From assembly GCA_963738575.1 (NCBI GenBank), contig CAVTWY010000002.1, forward strand, positions 1,550,001 through 1,614,000: a stretch of DNA of 64,000 bases. The letters run 5' to 3'. The stretch is from CAVTWY01 sp963738575. GTDB taxonomy: Bacteria; Pseudomonadota; Gammaproteobacteria; Burkholderiales; Burkholderiaceae_C. Below, one piece after another: positions 1-9,065 of the stretch (positions within the stretch are counted from its first letter, which is position 1; the number at the start of each line of letters is the position of its first letter). Both the position numbers and the translations under genes were made by a program. The notes beneath the pieces are model-generated. The model made no database searches, had not been told where the DNA came from, and saw nothing but the letters and a program-made list of their open reading frames with translations.

Positions 1-644
1 CGATCGCACCGCTTGGCAAGTGCCGCGTCATGGGTCACCAGCACAAAGGCTGTGCCACGCTCGTGGGCGAGTTTCAACATGGCCGCAAAGACGCCGTCGG
101 CCGTCTCGCGGTCCAAGTTGCCCGTGGGCTCATCAGCCAGCACCACCGCCGGCGCGGTGACCAAGGCGCGCGCTATGGCGACCCGTTGACGCTCCCCGCC
201 GGACAGCTCGGCGGGTCGGTGGAATGCCCGATCCGACAACCCCACTTGCGTCAAGATATTCTGCGCTGCCGCCCGCGCTTGGGTCGGTGATTGGCGTCGA
301 ATGCGCAGGGGCATCGCCACGTTGTCAAGCGCCGTGAACTCAGGCAGCAGGTGGTGAAACTGGTAAACAAAACCAACTTTTGCGTTGCGCCATCGACCTT
401 GTTCCGCAGCGTCCATGCTGGTCATCGGGCGGCCATCGATCGTGACCGTGCCCTGCGACGGTGCGTCCAGCCCCCCCAGGAGGTGCAGCAACGTGCTCTT
501 GCCCGAGCCCGAAGCGCCCACGATGGCAAGCGTTTCGCCCGGCATCACGTCCAGATCAATGCCGCGCAGCACTTGCACGTCGAGCCCCCCTTCGCGAAAA
601 CGCTTGCTCAGCCCACGGCACTGAATCACGGCGCCTTCACTCAT
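1..644 (-). CDS. lolD: LolD, lipoprotein-releasing ABC transporter ATPase (3' end outside window)
   Basis: LolD is the cytoplasmic ATPase that powers LolCE extraction of outer-membrane lipoproteins from the inner membrane for handover to LolA. Reading the minus strand from the ATG at 644, I see a Walker A GASGSGKST (residues 43-51), a Q-loop, the signature LSGGERQRVAIARAL, Walker B VVLADEPTGNLD and the switch THD. The frame is still open at the window edge after 214 codons; the family usually has about 225-230. The start overlaps the end of lolC by 8 bp (ATGAGTGA), so the two are translationally coupled. Family assignment is secure from the motifs and the neighbour. Confidence 0.95.
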   Translation of the reverse strand, partial: MSEGAVIQCRGLSKRFREGGLDVQVLRGIDLDVMPGETLAIVGASGSGKSTLLHLLGGLDAPSQGTVTIDGRPMTSMDAAEQGRWRNAKVGFVYQFHHLLPEFTALDNVAMPLRIRRQSPTQARAAAQNILTQVGLSDRAFHRPAELSGGERQRVAIARALVTAPAVVLADEPTGNLDRETADGVFAAMLKLAHERGTAFVLVTHDAALAKRCD

Positions 645-1899
645 AACGCAAGGCCTCCGCCGGGTTGATGCGGCTGGCACGCCAGCTGGGGTACAGCGTG
701 GCCAAAAAGGCAAGCACCAGTGAAATCAAACCAATGGGCACGATGTCGCCCCACTGTGGGTCACTGGGCAATTGGCTGATGAGGTAGATGTTGCTGGGCA
801 AAAAACTGGTTGATAGCAACCGTTCGATGGCGGGCACGATGGTGCTGATGTTGAAGGCGATCAGCAAGCCCATGCCTACACCGAGCAACGTGCCGACAAT
901 ACCGGCCGTGGCGCCCTGCACCATGAAGATGCCCATGATGGACCGGGGGCTGGCCCCCAGCGTGCGAAGAATCGCAATGTCGGACTGCTTGTCGGTCACC
1001 GTCATCACGAGCGTGCTCACCAAGTTGAAAGCTGCCACAGCAACGATCAAGGTCAGGATGATGAACAACATGCGTTTTTCAAGTTGCACCGCGTCGTACC
1101 AGTTGCGGTTGGTGCGAGTCCAGTCGCTCACCACCACGCCGTCACCCACCGCGCCGATGAGTTGCTGGGCCACCCCCCGCGCGTCATGCAAATTGGCCAA
1201 TTTCAGCTGCACCCCGGTCGGGCCATCGTAGCGGTAGAGGCGCTGCGCGTCTTCGATATGAATCAGTGCATAGGAGCTGTCGTAGTCGTAGTGCCCTGAC
1301 TCGAACGTTCCACTGACCGTGAATTGCTTCAAGCGCGGAACCACCCCGGCGGGGGTGACTTGACCACTGGGGGCGATGACCGTCACGCTCTCTCCCAGCT
1401 TGACGTTGAGTTGCCGCGCAAGCTCGATGCCCAAGACCACGTTCCAAGTCCCTGAAGTCAAGGTGGCAAACGCTGTGTCGCGCAGCTGTTTGCCCACCAC
1501 GGTGACCGTGGCTTCGTCCACGGGTGATATCCCGCGCACCAAAGCACCACGCATGGTGTCCCCACGGGCCACCAGCGATTGGGTGGCGATGAACGGGGCA
1601 GCGCCAACCACGTCCTTGGGCTGTGCGGCGCGCGCCTGGTCGGCCAGCGTGCGCCAGTTGGCCAAACCATTGCCGCGGGCATCAAAGAGTTCAATGTGCG
1701 CAATCACGCTCAACATGCGATCGCGCACGTCGCGTTGAAAACCGTTCATCACTGAAAGCACGATGATGAGCGCAGCGACACCCAGTGCGATGCCCAGCAC
1801 AGAGACGAATGAAATGAAGGAGATAAAGCTGTTGCGACCAGCGGCGCGGCTCGCCCGCGTGTACCGCCAGCCAACCTGCCATTCGTAAGGAGCGTTCAT
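637..1899 (-). CDS. lolC: LolC/LolE-type lipoprotein-releasing permease
   Basis: This is the inner-membrane permease of the lipoprotein-release complex, 420 residues, the usual length. It has one N-terminal membrane segment (about residues 24-50) after the typical opening with an arginine-rich YTR segment, a large periplasmic domain (about 50-270), and three C-terminal helices in an FtsX domain ending in PAEALRYE. lolD follows with an 8-bp overlap. As in many betaproteobacteria there is no separate lolE next to it, so this protein may act as a homodimer or combined LolC/E; that is inference. Confidence 0.93.
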   Translation of the reverse strand: MNAPYEWQVGWRYTRASRAAGRNSFISFISFVSVLGIALGVAALIIVLSVMNGFQRDVRDRMLSVIAHIELFDARGNGLANWRTLADQARAAQPKDVVGAAPFIATQSLVARGDTMRGALVRGISPVDEATVTVVGKQLRDTAFATLTSGTWNVVLGIELARQLNVKLGESVTVIAPSGQVTPAGVVPRLKQFTVSGTFESGHYDYDSSYALIHIEDAQRLYRYDGPTGVQLKLANLHDARGVAQQLIGAVGDGVVVSDWTRTNRNWYDAVQLEKRMLFIILTLIVAVAAFNLVSTLVMTVTDKQSDIAILRTLGASPRSIMGIFMVQGATAGIVGTLLGVGMGLLIAFNISTIVPAIERLLSTSFLPSNIYLISQLPSDPQWGDIVPIGLISLVLAFLATLYPSWRASRINPAEALRYE

Positions 1900-2010
1900 G
1901 CGGGTGTCATGCTAACCGACCGTTGATCCACGCCCTTTGGTTTGGACGTACTCCGATGCAAACGTGCCGACGCGGTCCGTGTCACGCCCCACCCTGGCGA
2001 TAATCACCCC

Positions 2011-2937
2011 ATGCACCTGATCGTTGCGCATGCAGACTGGCCCTCATCGTGTCCCCGCGACGCCACACCCTCGCCCGCACTTGAAGCCTTGATCGCCACG
2101 TGGCGCATCGTGCATCAAGACCTCGCGCATCCCGATTCCTTGTGCATGCCCCACGAACGCGCATGGGCCTACGGCTTTGGCCAAACTTCAGTGGACGGCC
2201 TCGTCCCATGGGCGACGCACTTAGCAGCGCGGGATGGCGTCGTGCACCCGCCATGCCCTTTGGGCTTGCTCTCTCCGACCCATTGGCACGTCACAACCGA
2301 CCGTGTTGCCATGGTGCAGCCCGACGCGCTGGACCTTTCAGACGCAGAATCCATGGCCTTGTGGCAAACCCTGTCTGAGCTGATGCAAGCGGGTGGCTAC
2401 ACCACCCACTGGGGTCACGCCACGCGCTGGTATGCAACCCACGCCGACTGGGCCACCCTGCCGACAGCCTCGATCGACCGCGTGATGGGAGACGGCATTG
2501 AGCATTGGCAACCCCCTGGGGACGCTGGACGCCGCTGGCAGCGGCTTCAGAATGAAATGCAGATGGTTTTGCACACGCACCCAGTGAATGAAGCACGAGA
2601 AGTGCGCGGTGTGCCAACCATCAACTCCGTGTGGCTCAGCGGCAATGGCCCAACGCCATCCATGCAACCCATGCCGTCAACGCCTCCTGATGTTCAGGTG
2701 GATCAACGCCTGCGCAAGGCCTACCTAGCTGCCGACGTACCATCTTGGTTGGCTGGGTGGCGCACCATCGACGACGAGGTGCTTTCGCCTTGGCTTAACG
2801 CCCCACCCGCCAACGCGCGTTTGACATTGTGTGGCCGGCGGGGGTTCATCACCTGGGCGCCAGGCCACCAGGCTTGGTGGCGTCGATGGCTGCCCAATCG
2901 TTCGCCCGCGTTGGCGACCATGCTGGCCACCCTTTGA
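2011..2937 (+). CDS. RpfE-type conserved protein upstream of recJ
   Basis: A 308-residue cytoplasmic protein with no signal peptide, rich in His and Trp. It fits the betaproteobacterial proteins annotated as regulatory protein RpfE type, which sit next to recJ, as rpfE does in the Xanthomonas rpf region. Its biochemical role is not established, and a distant relation to cofactor-independent phosphoglycerate mutases is sometimes annotated. I chose the ATG at 2011 because the frame upstream of it (from 1942) is compositionally poor, while the protein proper starts MHLIVAHADWP. recJ begins 7 bp after its stop. Confidence 0.6.
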   Translation: MHLIVAHADWPSSCPRDATPSPALEALIATWRIVHQDLAHPDSLCMPHERAWAYGFGQTSVDGLVPWATHLAARDGVVHPPCPLGLLSPTHWHVTTDRVAMVQPDALDLSDAESMALWQTLSELMQAGGYTTHWGHATRWYATHADWATLPTASIDRVMGDGIEHWQPPGDAGRRWQRLQNEMQMVLHTHPVNEAREVRGVPTINSVWLSGNGPTPSMQPMPSTPPDVQVDQRLRKAYLAADVPSWLAGWRTIDDEVLSPWLNAPPANARLTLCGRRGFITWAPGHQAWWRRWLPNRSPALATMLATL

Positions 2938-2944
2938 TGGCCCC

Positions 2945-4687
2945 ATGACAAACCATCCCAAAATCGAAACCCGCGACGTTCCACCTCGCGCCGCCCATGC
3001 GCTTGAACAGTCGGGGGTGCATCCCTTGATGGCGCGCTTGCTCGCGGCGCGCGGCATCCGAGACGTTGCCGAAGTGAGCGAGGACGCGGCCCACCTGCTG
3101 CCTCCGTCCACGATGCGCGGTGCCGCCCAAGCGGCCCAGCGCCTGCAACAAGCCATCCTCGAACACCAGCGCATTTGCGTCGTGGCTGATTACGATTGCG
3201 ACGGCGCCACCGCATGCGCCGTGGCGGTGAGGGGGTTGCGCATGCTGGGCGCGCGCGCCAGTGATGTTGTCTACGTTGTGCCCGACCGACGCACCCACGG
3301 CTACGGCCTCACGCCCACCATCGTCGACCTGGCACTGGGGTTGGCACCCCACGTGCTGGTCACGGTTGACAACGGCATCGCCAGTTTTGAAGGGGTGGCC
3401 TACGCGCGGTCGAAAGGGTTGGACGTGATCGTTACCGATCACCATTTGCCTGCCGTCGTTGATGGGCAAGTTGCCCTGCCAAACGCTACCGTGATCGTCG
3501 ACCCCAGCCAACCGGGATGCCCGTTCGAGAGCAAAAGCATCGCTGGCGTGGGCGTGATGTTCTACGTCTTGTTGGCCACCCGTGCAGCACTGCGCGAGCA
3601 CGGCACCTTTGACGCCGCCAGCCAGCCCCGGCTCGACCGGCTGCTTGATTTGGTGGCGCTGGGTACCGTCGCCGACGTGGTCAAGCTTGACGCCAACAAC
3701 AGGCGCTTGGTGGCCCTGGGGCTCAAACGCATTCGCTTGCGTCGCATGCAGCCAGGCATCGCTGCACTGTTCACCGTGGCGGCGCGTGATCCTTCCAACG
3801 CGGTGTCGCTCGACCTGGGTTTTGCGGTGGGCCCGCGATTGAACGCGGCAGGACGGTTGGCCGACATGGCGCTTGGCGTTGAGTGCCTGCTTACCGACGA
3901 CCCCGATCATGCGCTGGTGCTCGCAGCCCAGCTCGACACCATCAATCGGTCGCGTCGAACCGTTGAAGCCGACATGCGCGAGCAAGCGCAGGCCCTGATG
4001 CTGCGGGTGCAGTCCGACAACGGTGACGCACCCGCCGCAGTGACCTTGTTCGACCCCTCGTTTCATGAAGGTGTGGTGGGCATCGTTGCAGGCCGCATCA
4101 AAGACGCCCTGCACCGCCCAACATTTGTGTTCGCGCTGGCAGCTGACGGTACGCTCAAAGGTTCGGGTCGCTCGATTCCGGGCTTTCATCTCAGGGATGC
4201 GCTGGACTTGATCAGCAAACAGCACCCTCACCTGCTTGTACGGTTTGGCGGGCACGCCATGGCAGCTGGCTGTTCCCTGGTTGACGGATCAGCCCAATCC
4301 TTGGCGACGTTCGACCAGGCCTTGCGTGCGGTGGCGGACGCAACACTTGACGATGCTGCGTTGACGCGCCGCATTCGCACAGACGGTTCGTTGGCGGCAG
4401 ATTACTTTGACGAAAAGACCATTGGCACGTTGAACGCGCAGGTGTGGGGTCAGGCTTTTGAAGCACCCGTTTTTTGCGACGACGTTGAAGTGCTGGGGCA
4501 GCGCATCGTGGGCGAGCGACACTTAAAACTTCGCTTGCGCCTGCACGGTCAACCCCGGGATGCCATTTGGTTCGGAAGGCTGGACACGCTGGCAACCCAC
4601 GTTCGAATGGCCTACCGGGTGTCGATCGATGCTTACCAAGGTCGCCCGCGCGTGCAGATGGTGGTTGAAGCCGTCGAAGACTTGTGA
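2945..4687 (+). CDS. recJ: Single-stranded-DNA-specific 5'-3' exonuclease RecJ
   Basis: RecJ degrades single-stranded DNA 5' to 3' in RecF-pathway recombination, mismatch repair and base-excision repair. The 580-residue protein has the DHH-family metal-binding motifs: VADYDCDG (about residues 80-86), VTVDNGI, and VTDHHLP. The C-terminal DHHA1 region contains the glycine-rich GRIKDA and RFGGHAMAAG elements, followed by the RecJ OB fold. The ATG at 2945 is preferred over upstream in-frame starts because those would overlap the RpfE-like gene. It is probably co-transcribed with that gene. Confidence 0.96.
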   Translation: MTNHPKIETRDVPPRAAHALEQSGVHPLMARLLAARGIRDVAEVSEDAAHLLPPSTMRGAAQAAQRLQQAILEHQRICVVADYDCDGATACAVAVRGLRMLGARASDVVYVVPDRRTHGYGLTPTIVDLALGLAPHVLVTVDNGIASFEGVAYARSKGLDVIVTDHHLPAVVDGQVALPNATVIVDPSQPGCPFESKSIAGVGVMFYVLLATRAALREHGTFDAASQPRLDRLLDLVALGTVADVVKLDANNRRLVALGLKRIRLRRMQPGIAALFTVAARDPSNAVSLDLGFAVGPRLNAAGRLADMALGVECLLTDDPDHALVLAAQLDTINRSRRTVEADMREQAQALMLRVQSDNGDAPAAVTLFDPSFHEGVVGIVAGRIKDALHRPTFVFALAADGTLKGSGRSIPGFHLRDALDLISKQHPHLLVRFGGHAMAAGCSLVDGSAQSLATFDQALRAVADATLDDAALTRRIRTDGSLAADYFDEKTIGTLNAQVWGQAFEAPVFCDDVEVLGQRIVGERHLKLRLRLHGQPRDAIWFGRLDTLATHVRMAYRVSIDAYQGRPRVQMVVEAVEDL

Positions 4688-4793
4688 CTTTTGCTCGCAC
4701 CATGGCGCACATCCTTGTCGTGGCACCACCGAATCAAAGGGCCAATGGACGGCACATCCACTACCGCGCGCCGTCTGAGGCGAAAATACTGAC

Positions 4794-5672
4794 GTGCACA
4801 CCCACTTGACCAACGCCGACCTGCATTGCCACTCCATTTTTTCGGACGGGACTTTGGTGCCCGAAGCGCTGGCTGAGAGGGCTCATGCCCGAGGGGTCGA
4901 GCTCTGGGCACTGACCGATCACGACGAAGTGGGGGGCGTGACCCGCGCCCGCAAGGCGGCACACGCCCATGGCATGGCATTCCTGACTGGGGTTGAAATC
5001 TCAGTCACGTTTGCCGACGTCACGGTGCACATTGTGGGTCTTGGGTTTGACGACCAGGACACAACGCTGCGCGCCGGTCTGCAAGCGACGCGAGGTGGTC
5101 GCGAGACCCGCGCCCGAGAAATGGCGGAAGGCCTGGCGCGCGTGGGCGTCAAAGGAGCGTTTGAAGGTGCACTCGATTACGTCGGCAACCCCGATTTGAT
5201 TTCTCGCACGCACTTTGCTCGATTTTTGGTCGACCAGGGCTATTGCGCCGATACGCACGAAGTGTTCAGGCGCTACCTCGTGGAGGGCAAGCCAGGCTAC
5301 GTGCCCCACCGTTGGGCCAAACTGGGAGACGCCGTGCGTTGGATTCGAGGCGCTGGGGGCATGGCGGTGATCGCCCATCCGGGCCGCTACCAGTTCAACG
5401 CCACCCAGGAGTACGCCCTCTTCTCTGAGTTCAAAACGCATGGTGGTGAAGGCGTCGAAGTGCTGACGGGCAGCCATGGCGCCTCTGACACGCTGAAGTA
5501 CGCCGGCATGGCAAAAGAATTTGACATGTACGCCTCGCGGGGCAGTGACTTTCACGCACCCGAAGAAAGCCGTACCGATTTGGGCAGCCTTCCCCCATTG
5601 GCGGGGCACTTGAAGCCCGTGTGGCTGGCGTTGCAAGATCGCGTCACGCGGCCCCTGCCAACGGTTTCATGA
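4794..5672 (+). CDS. rnm: PHP-domain phosphoesterase (RNase AM / 3',5'-nucleotide bisphosphatase family)
   Basis: A 292-residue PHP-family metallophosphoesterase. Members such as E. coli YciV (Rnm) remove phosphate from 3',5'-bisphosphonucleotides and trim 5' ends of rRNA. Visible metal ligands are DLHCHS (residues 9-14), SDGTL, TDHDE, GVEIS, the HPGRY element and the C-terminal GSDFHAP. Full-length for the family. The stop overlaps the next start by 4 bp (ATGA), so it is coupled to the transporter gene; the functional meaning of that is unclear. The 106 bp upstream hold no gene. Confidence 0.88.
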   Translation: MHTHLTNADLHCHSIFSDGTLVPEALAERAHARGVELWALTDHDEVGGVTRARKAAHAHGMAFLTGVEISVTFADVTVHIVGLGFDDQDTTLRAGLQATRGGRETRAREMAEGLARVGVKGAFEGALDYVGNPDLISRTHFARFLVDQGYCADTHEVFRRYLVEGKPGYVPHRWAKLGDAVRWIRGAGGMAVIAHPGRYQFNATQEYALFSEFKTHGGEGVEVLTGSHGASDTLKYAGMAKEFDMYASRGSDFHAPEESRTDLGSLPPLAGHLKPVWLALQDRVTRPLPTVS

Positions 5673-6613
5673 CACGCCCTCACGGCGTGAGGGGCCAGCA
5701 TGCAGCCCTCCAAGGGATCGCGTGGCTGACCATTGCCGTTGCGTGCTACGCCGTCATGGACACACTGACACGGCTGCTGGGCCCCGTTTTTGGCGTCGCG
5801 TTGATGATGGTGGCACGCTACGCCGTGCACACCTTGGCCATGGCGCTGTGGTTGTTTTGGCGCAGAGCCACGAATGTCACCGTGCCCCACAACCATCAAT
5901 GGGGCTCACAAGCCGTGCGCGGCATGGTGCTGTTTGCATCGTCTGGGTTTGCGGTGTTGGCACTGCAAAGGATGCCCGTGGCCGAGTACACAGCCGTCAT
6001 CATGCTCACACCCGTGCTGGTCACACTCGCGTCGTGGTTGGTTCTGAAGCATGCCGTCAGTTTGTGGCAACTGGTTTGGGTGGTGGGTGGACTGCTCGGC
6101 GCATTGATCGTGATTCGTCCAGGCAGCGGCTTGTTTGGGGGTGCCGCATGGCTGGCGCTGGGGGTGGTCGGCTGCAATCTGACATTTCAAACCATCACCA
6201 ATCATCGAGGCGCACAAGAGGACGCTGTCACCTCCAATTTTCATTCGGGGTGGATCAGTTTGCTTTTGTCCGTGGCTTGGTTGGTGCTCCTTCCAGGCGG
6301 CAGCGCAACGGATCCAATGGGCCCATGGGTGCAACCCAAGGACTTGATCCTGCTGTTGGTCATGGGGGCGCTCGCCACCGCCGCCCAGTTGGCCTTGATC
6401 ACAGCCTTGGCCCGCGCCCCGGCAGCAACGCTCATGCCCTTCAGCTACGCGCAAATCGCTTTTGCTGCGTTTGCAGGATGGTTGGCGCTGGGTGACTTGC
6501 CTGACCCGTGGAGTTGGGTTGGCATGTCCGTCATAGCAGCCTGCGGTGCTGCCAGCGCCTGGGTTGCCGCCCGCGTCACGTCATCGCCAAACGGCAACGC
6601 CAGAGCAGCCTGA
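5669..6613 (+). CDS. EamA/DMT-superfamily membrane transporter
   Basis: A 314-residue integral membrane protein with about ten hydrophobic helices and two EamA repeats, the pattern of drug/metabolite transporters. The substrate cannot be inferred. Motifs typical of the family include the conserved proline-containing end of helix 4 (TPVLVTLASWLVLK) and the GGLLGALIVIRPG segment. The ATG at 5669 overlaps the preceding stop by 4 bp; longer in-frame starts lie inside the PHP gene and are unlikely. Confidence 0.85.
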   Translation: MTRPHGVRGQHAALQGIAWLTIAVACYAVMDTLTRLLGPVFGVALMMVARYAVHTLAMALWLFWRRATNVTVPHNHQWGSQAVRGMVLFASSGFAVLALQRMPVAEYTAVIMLTPVLVTLASWLVLKHAVSLWQLVWVVGGLLGALIVIRPGSGLFGGAAWLALGVVGCNLTFQTITNHRGAQEDAVTSNFHSGWISLLLSVAWLVLLPGGSATDPMGPWVQPKDLILLLVMGALATAAQLALITALARAPAATLMPFSYAQIAFAAFAGWLALGDLPDPWSWVGMSVIAACGAASAWVAARVTSSPNGNARAA

Positions 6614-6623
6614 CAATCGCACC

Positions 6624-7247
6624 ATGTCGCAGTACTTTGAAGTTCACCCCACCCACCCTCAGCTGCGCCTGCTCAAACAAGCGGCTCAATTGCTGCACGC
6701 TGGTGGCATCGCCGCGATTCCGACCGACTCCAGCTACGCCTTTGTCTGCCACCTTGACGACAAAGCCGCTGCCGAGCGCCTGCGCCGCATTCGCGACGTG
6801 GAGGACAAACATCACTTGACGCTGTTGTGTCGCGACTTGTCGGAACTTGCCAGTTACGCTCGGGTCGACAACCAGCAATACCGCATGCTAAAACTCGGCA
6901 CGCCGGGGCCGTTTACGTTCATTCTTGAGGCCACCAAAGAAGTGCCGCGTCGGCTGTCGCACCCGTCACGCCGCACGATTGGGTTGCGAGTGCCCGACCA
7001 CAAGGCCACCCAAGCGTTGCTCGACATCTTTGAACAGCCCCTCCTGGCGACCACCGCCATCGCACCCGGTGAAACCGATGCAATGAACGACCCTCACCAA
7101 ATCCGGGAACGGTTTGAACACTTGCTTCAGGCAGTGCTGGACGCAGGCGCTTGCCCGCACGAACCCACCACTGTGGTTGACTTGGCCGGCGACGCACCGA
7201 CTGTCGTGCGGCTTGGGCGAGGTGATCCAGCCCGGTTGGGGCTCTAA
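6624..7247 (+). CDS. YrdC/YciO-family protein (L-threonylcarbamoyladenylate synthase-like)
   Basis: A 207-residue single-domain Sua5/YciO/YrdC protein. The fold binds ATP and, in TsaC/Sua5, makes the threonylcarbamoyl-AMP used for tRNA t6A. Seen here: the N-terminal AAQLLHAGGIAAIPTDSSYAF segment around residues 18-38 and the double-stranded-RNA/nucleotide cleft element PFTFILEATKEVPRR. The opening MSQYFEVHP resembles YciO more than TsaC, so a stand-alone t6A role is uncertain. Starts at the ATG at 6624, 10 bp after the transporter stop. Confidence 0.82.
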   Translation: MSQYFEVHPTHPQLRLLKQAAQLLHAGGIAAIPTDSSYAFVCHLDDKAAAERLRRIRDVEDKHHLTLLCRDLSELASYARVDNQQYRMLKLGTPGPFTFILEATKEVPRRLSHPSRRTIGLRVPDHKATQALLDIFEQPLLATTAIAPGETDAMNDPHQIRERFEHLLQAVLDAGACPHEPTTVVDLAGDAPTVVRLGRGDPARLGL

Positions 7248-7248
7248 C

Positions 7249-7268
7249 AGGCCGTTAACCGGCGGCCT
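7249..7268. terminator. Small GC hairpin between convergent genes
   Basis: Perfect 6-bp arms AGGCCG and CGGCCT around an 8-base loop lie between the YciO-like stop and the RidA stop. There is no T-run on either side, so termination here, if any, would be inefficient or Rho-assisted. Confidence 0.3.
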
Positions 7269-7621
7269 CACACCGCCGCGGTGACAACGATTTCAACTTT
7301 CCAACCCGGCTTGGCCAACGCGGCTTGCACGGTTGCGCGGGGTGGGGTGTGGCCAGGAACGACCCAGGCGTCCCATGCCGCATTCATGGCCGCGAAGTCG
7401 CCGATGTCAGCCAGGTAGATCTGCGCTCGAAGAATGTTGGCTTTGCTGGTACCGGCTGCAGCCAAGAGCGCATCGATCGCAGCCAACACGTTGCTGGTTT
7501 GACCCTGGGCGTCAAGGCTGGCATCGCTGCTGACTTGCCCGGCCAGGTAGGCCACGCCGGCATGCACAGCCATTTCTGACATGCGGGCGCCGACTTGATG
7601 GCGTTGGATGGTGGCACTCAT
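7268..7621 (-). CDS. RidA-family enamine/imine deaminase
   Basis: A 117-residue RidA/YjgF/UK114 protein. These trimers hydrolyse reactive 2-aminoacrylate and other enamines made by PLP enzymes. Visible family features are YLAGQVSSDA near residue 25, the long LAAIDALLAAAGTSKANILRAQIYL helix-strand, and the C-terminal PPRATVQAALA bearing the conserved Arg that binds the substrate carboxylate. Full length. It lies 3 bp downstream of plsY on the same strand and may be co-transcribed with it; no metabolic link is evident. Confidence 0.88.
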   Translation of the reverse strand: MSATIQRHQVGARMSEMAVHAGVAYLAGQVSSDASLDAQGQTSNVLAAIDALLAAAGTSKANILRAQIYLADIGDFAAMNAAWDAWVVPGHTPPRATVQAALAKPGWKVEIVVTAAV

Positions 7622-7624
7622 GAT

Positions 7625-8299
7625 TCAAGGAACCTTTCGATGGTGACTTTTGGTGGCGCGTTGAACGGGTTGGGGGACGTCGGGCTTGGATTTCGATCCC
7701 AACTTGGATTCAGTGCCCGCAAGCAAGCGCTGCAAGTTTGCGGCGTGCCGCCAGACCAGCAGCATGCCCATCACGGCGACCGCAAAAAACACTGGGCCGG
7801 CTCCAGTGAACACAAGTTGGAAGAGTGGTGCAAGTACCGCTGCGGCCATGGAGCTCAGTGAAACATAGCGGCTGATAAGAACAAACGCGCCGAAAGTCAC
7901 CAGTGTCGCCAAGCCCAACCAAGGATCAAAACCGAACAAAACGCCCGCAGCCGTGGCCACACCCTTGCCACCAGCAAACCGGAAGAAAACGGGCCACAAG
8001 TGTCCGATGAAAGCCGCCAATCCAACCAGTGCAACCGTGGTCTCGCCAAAACCCAAACGAGGGGCAAACATCGCCGCGGCCATCACAGGCGCGTACCCTT
8101 TCAGCGCATCTAGCACCAGCGTCGCGATGGCCGCAGGCTTGCTGCCTGAGCGCAAAACGTTGGTTGCGCCAGGGTTCTTGGAGCCGTAGGTGCGAGGGTC
8201 TGACAGCCCGGCAAGGCGGCTCACGATCACTGCAAACGATAACGACCCCAGCAGGTAAGCGGCGAGCACCGCAAGGCCGCTGGTTAGAAAGTTGTCCAT
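7625..8299 (-). CDS. plsY: Glycerol-3-phosphate acyltransferase PlsY
   Basis: PlsY transfers acyl groups from acyl-phosphate to glycerol-3-phosphate, the first step of phospholipid synthesis, in the inner membrane. The 224-residue protein has the conserved loop motif SKNPGATNVLRSG, the central GHLWPVFFRFAGGKGVAT motif, and about five membrane helices. The start at 8299 (MDNFLTSGLAVLAAYLLGS) gives a standard N terminus; an upstream extension to 8533 in the same frame is not membrane-like. A basic, low-complexity tail of about 30 residues follows the last helix. Confidence 0.94.
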   Translation of the reverse strand: MDNFLTSGLAVLAAYLLGSLSFAVIVSRLAGLSDPRTYGSKNPGATNVLRSGSKPAAIATLVLDALKGYAPVMAAAMFAPRLGFGETTVALVGLAAFIGHLWPVFFRFAGGKGVATAAGVLFGFDPWLGLATLVTFGAFVLISRYVSLSSMAAAVLAPLFQLVFTGAGPVFFAVAVMGMLLVWRHAANLQRLLAGTESKLGSKSKPDVPQPVQRATKSHHRKVP

Positions 8300-8474
8300 G
8301 AGTGCTGCGTCGCCATCGTGCCCGCAGTGTACGCAATCCATCAGGGCGCTCGCAGCGCATCCGTTGCTGAAGCTTCCGTAGCCACATGACCGCGCGTTGG
8401 CGTGACCGCCGGACGTTGTGCTGCTGTTGAAGAAGTGAGATGGTTTATGCTGCGAAAAACGCTCAAGCCACCCC

Positions 8475-9056
8475 ATGTCACGGACCATCGCCTTTTTGCA
8501 CGCCGTCAACGTGTCGGGACGGTTGGTGGCCAATGCTGACTTGCGGCTCGCATTCGAGGCGCAGGGGTTTCACAACGTACGAACCTTCATCTCGACGGGC
8601 AATGTGATTTTCGACATGCCGACGCGGCCCACCCTGCTGATCACACGGAACATTGAAAAGTACCTGGAGTCGCAACTGGGCCTGAAGATCGCAACGTTTT
8701 TACGCACCGAAGCCGATTTGCAGGCGGTCATCAAGCACCGGGCTTTTGACTTTTCTACGCTGCACGCCGCCAAAGAAATGCATGTTGGGTTCTTGGCCAG
8801 TCCGCTGCCCAGTGACGCCGTCCAGCGCTTGATGGCCCTGCGCAGTCCACTGGACCAATTTCATGTAAACGACCGAGAAATTTACTGGTTGTGCCGATCG
8901 CGTCGAAATGCCTCAACTTTTTCGTCCGACGCGTTTCAGAAGGCCCTGCATGTACCTGCGACCTTCAGGCCACTCACGACCTTGATTCGCCTGTTGCCCT
9001 GGATCGAATCAGAACGCCCATCGGCATCACGCCTGGAACCCAAGCGTCTGGGCTGA
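8475..9056 (+). CDS. DUF1697-family protein
   Basis: A 193-residue soluble protein with the DUF1697 opening (AFLHAVNVSGRLVANADLR) followed by the conserved FISTGNVIFD strand around residues 38-47 and the SRRNASTFSSDAFQKAL element near the C terminus. The family is widespread in bacteria and has no firmly assigned activity. It is divergent from plsY; the 175 bp between them should hold both promoters, but I see no convincing hexamers. Confidence 0.8.
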   Translation: MSRTIAFLHAVNVSGRLVANADLRLAFEAQGFHNVRTFISTGNVIFDMPTRPTLLITRNIEKYLESQLGLKIATFLRTEADLQAVIKHRAFDFSTLHAAKEMHVGFLASPLPSDAVQRLMALRSPLDQFHVNDREIYWLCRSRRNASTFSSDAFQKALHVPATFRPLTTLIRLLPWIESERPSASRLEPKRLG

Positions 9057-9065
9057 TGGAGGACA

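Noticed and set aside
2849..4255. A 468-codon open frame antisense to recJ
   Set aside because: Long antisense frames are common in GC-rich coding DNA. It has no recognisable motif and recJ has strong motif support on the other strand.
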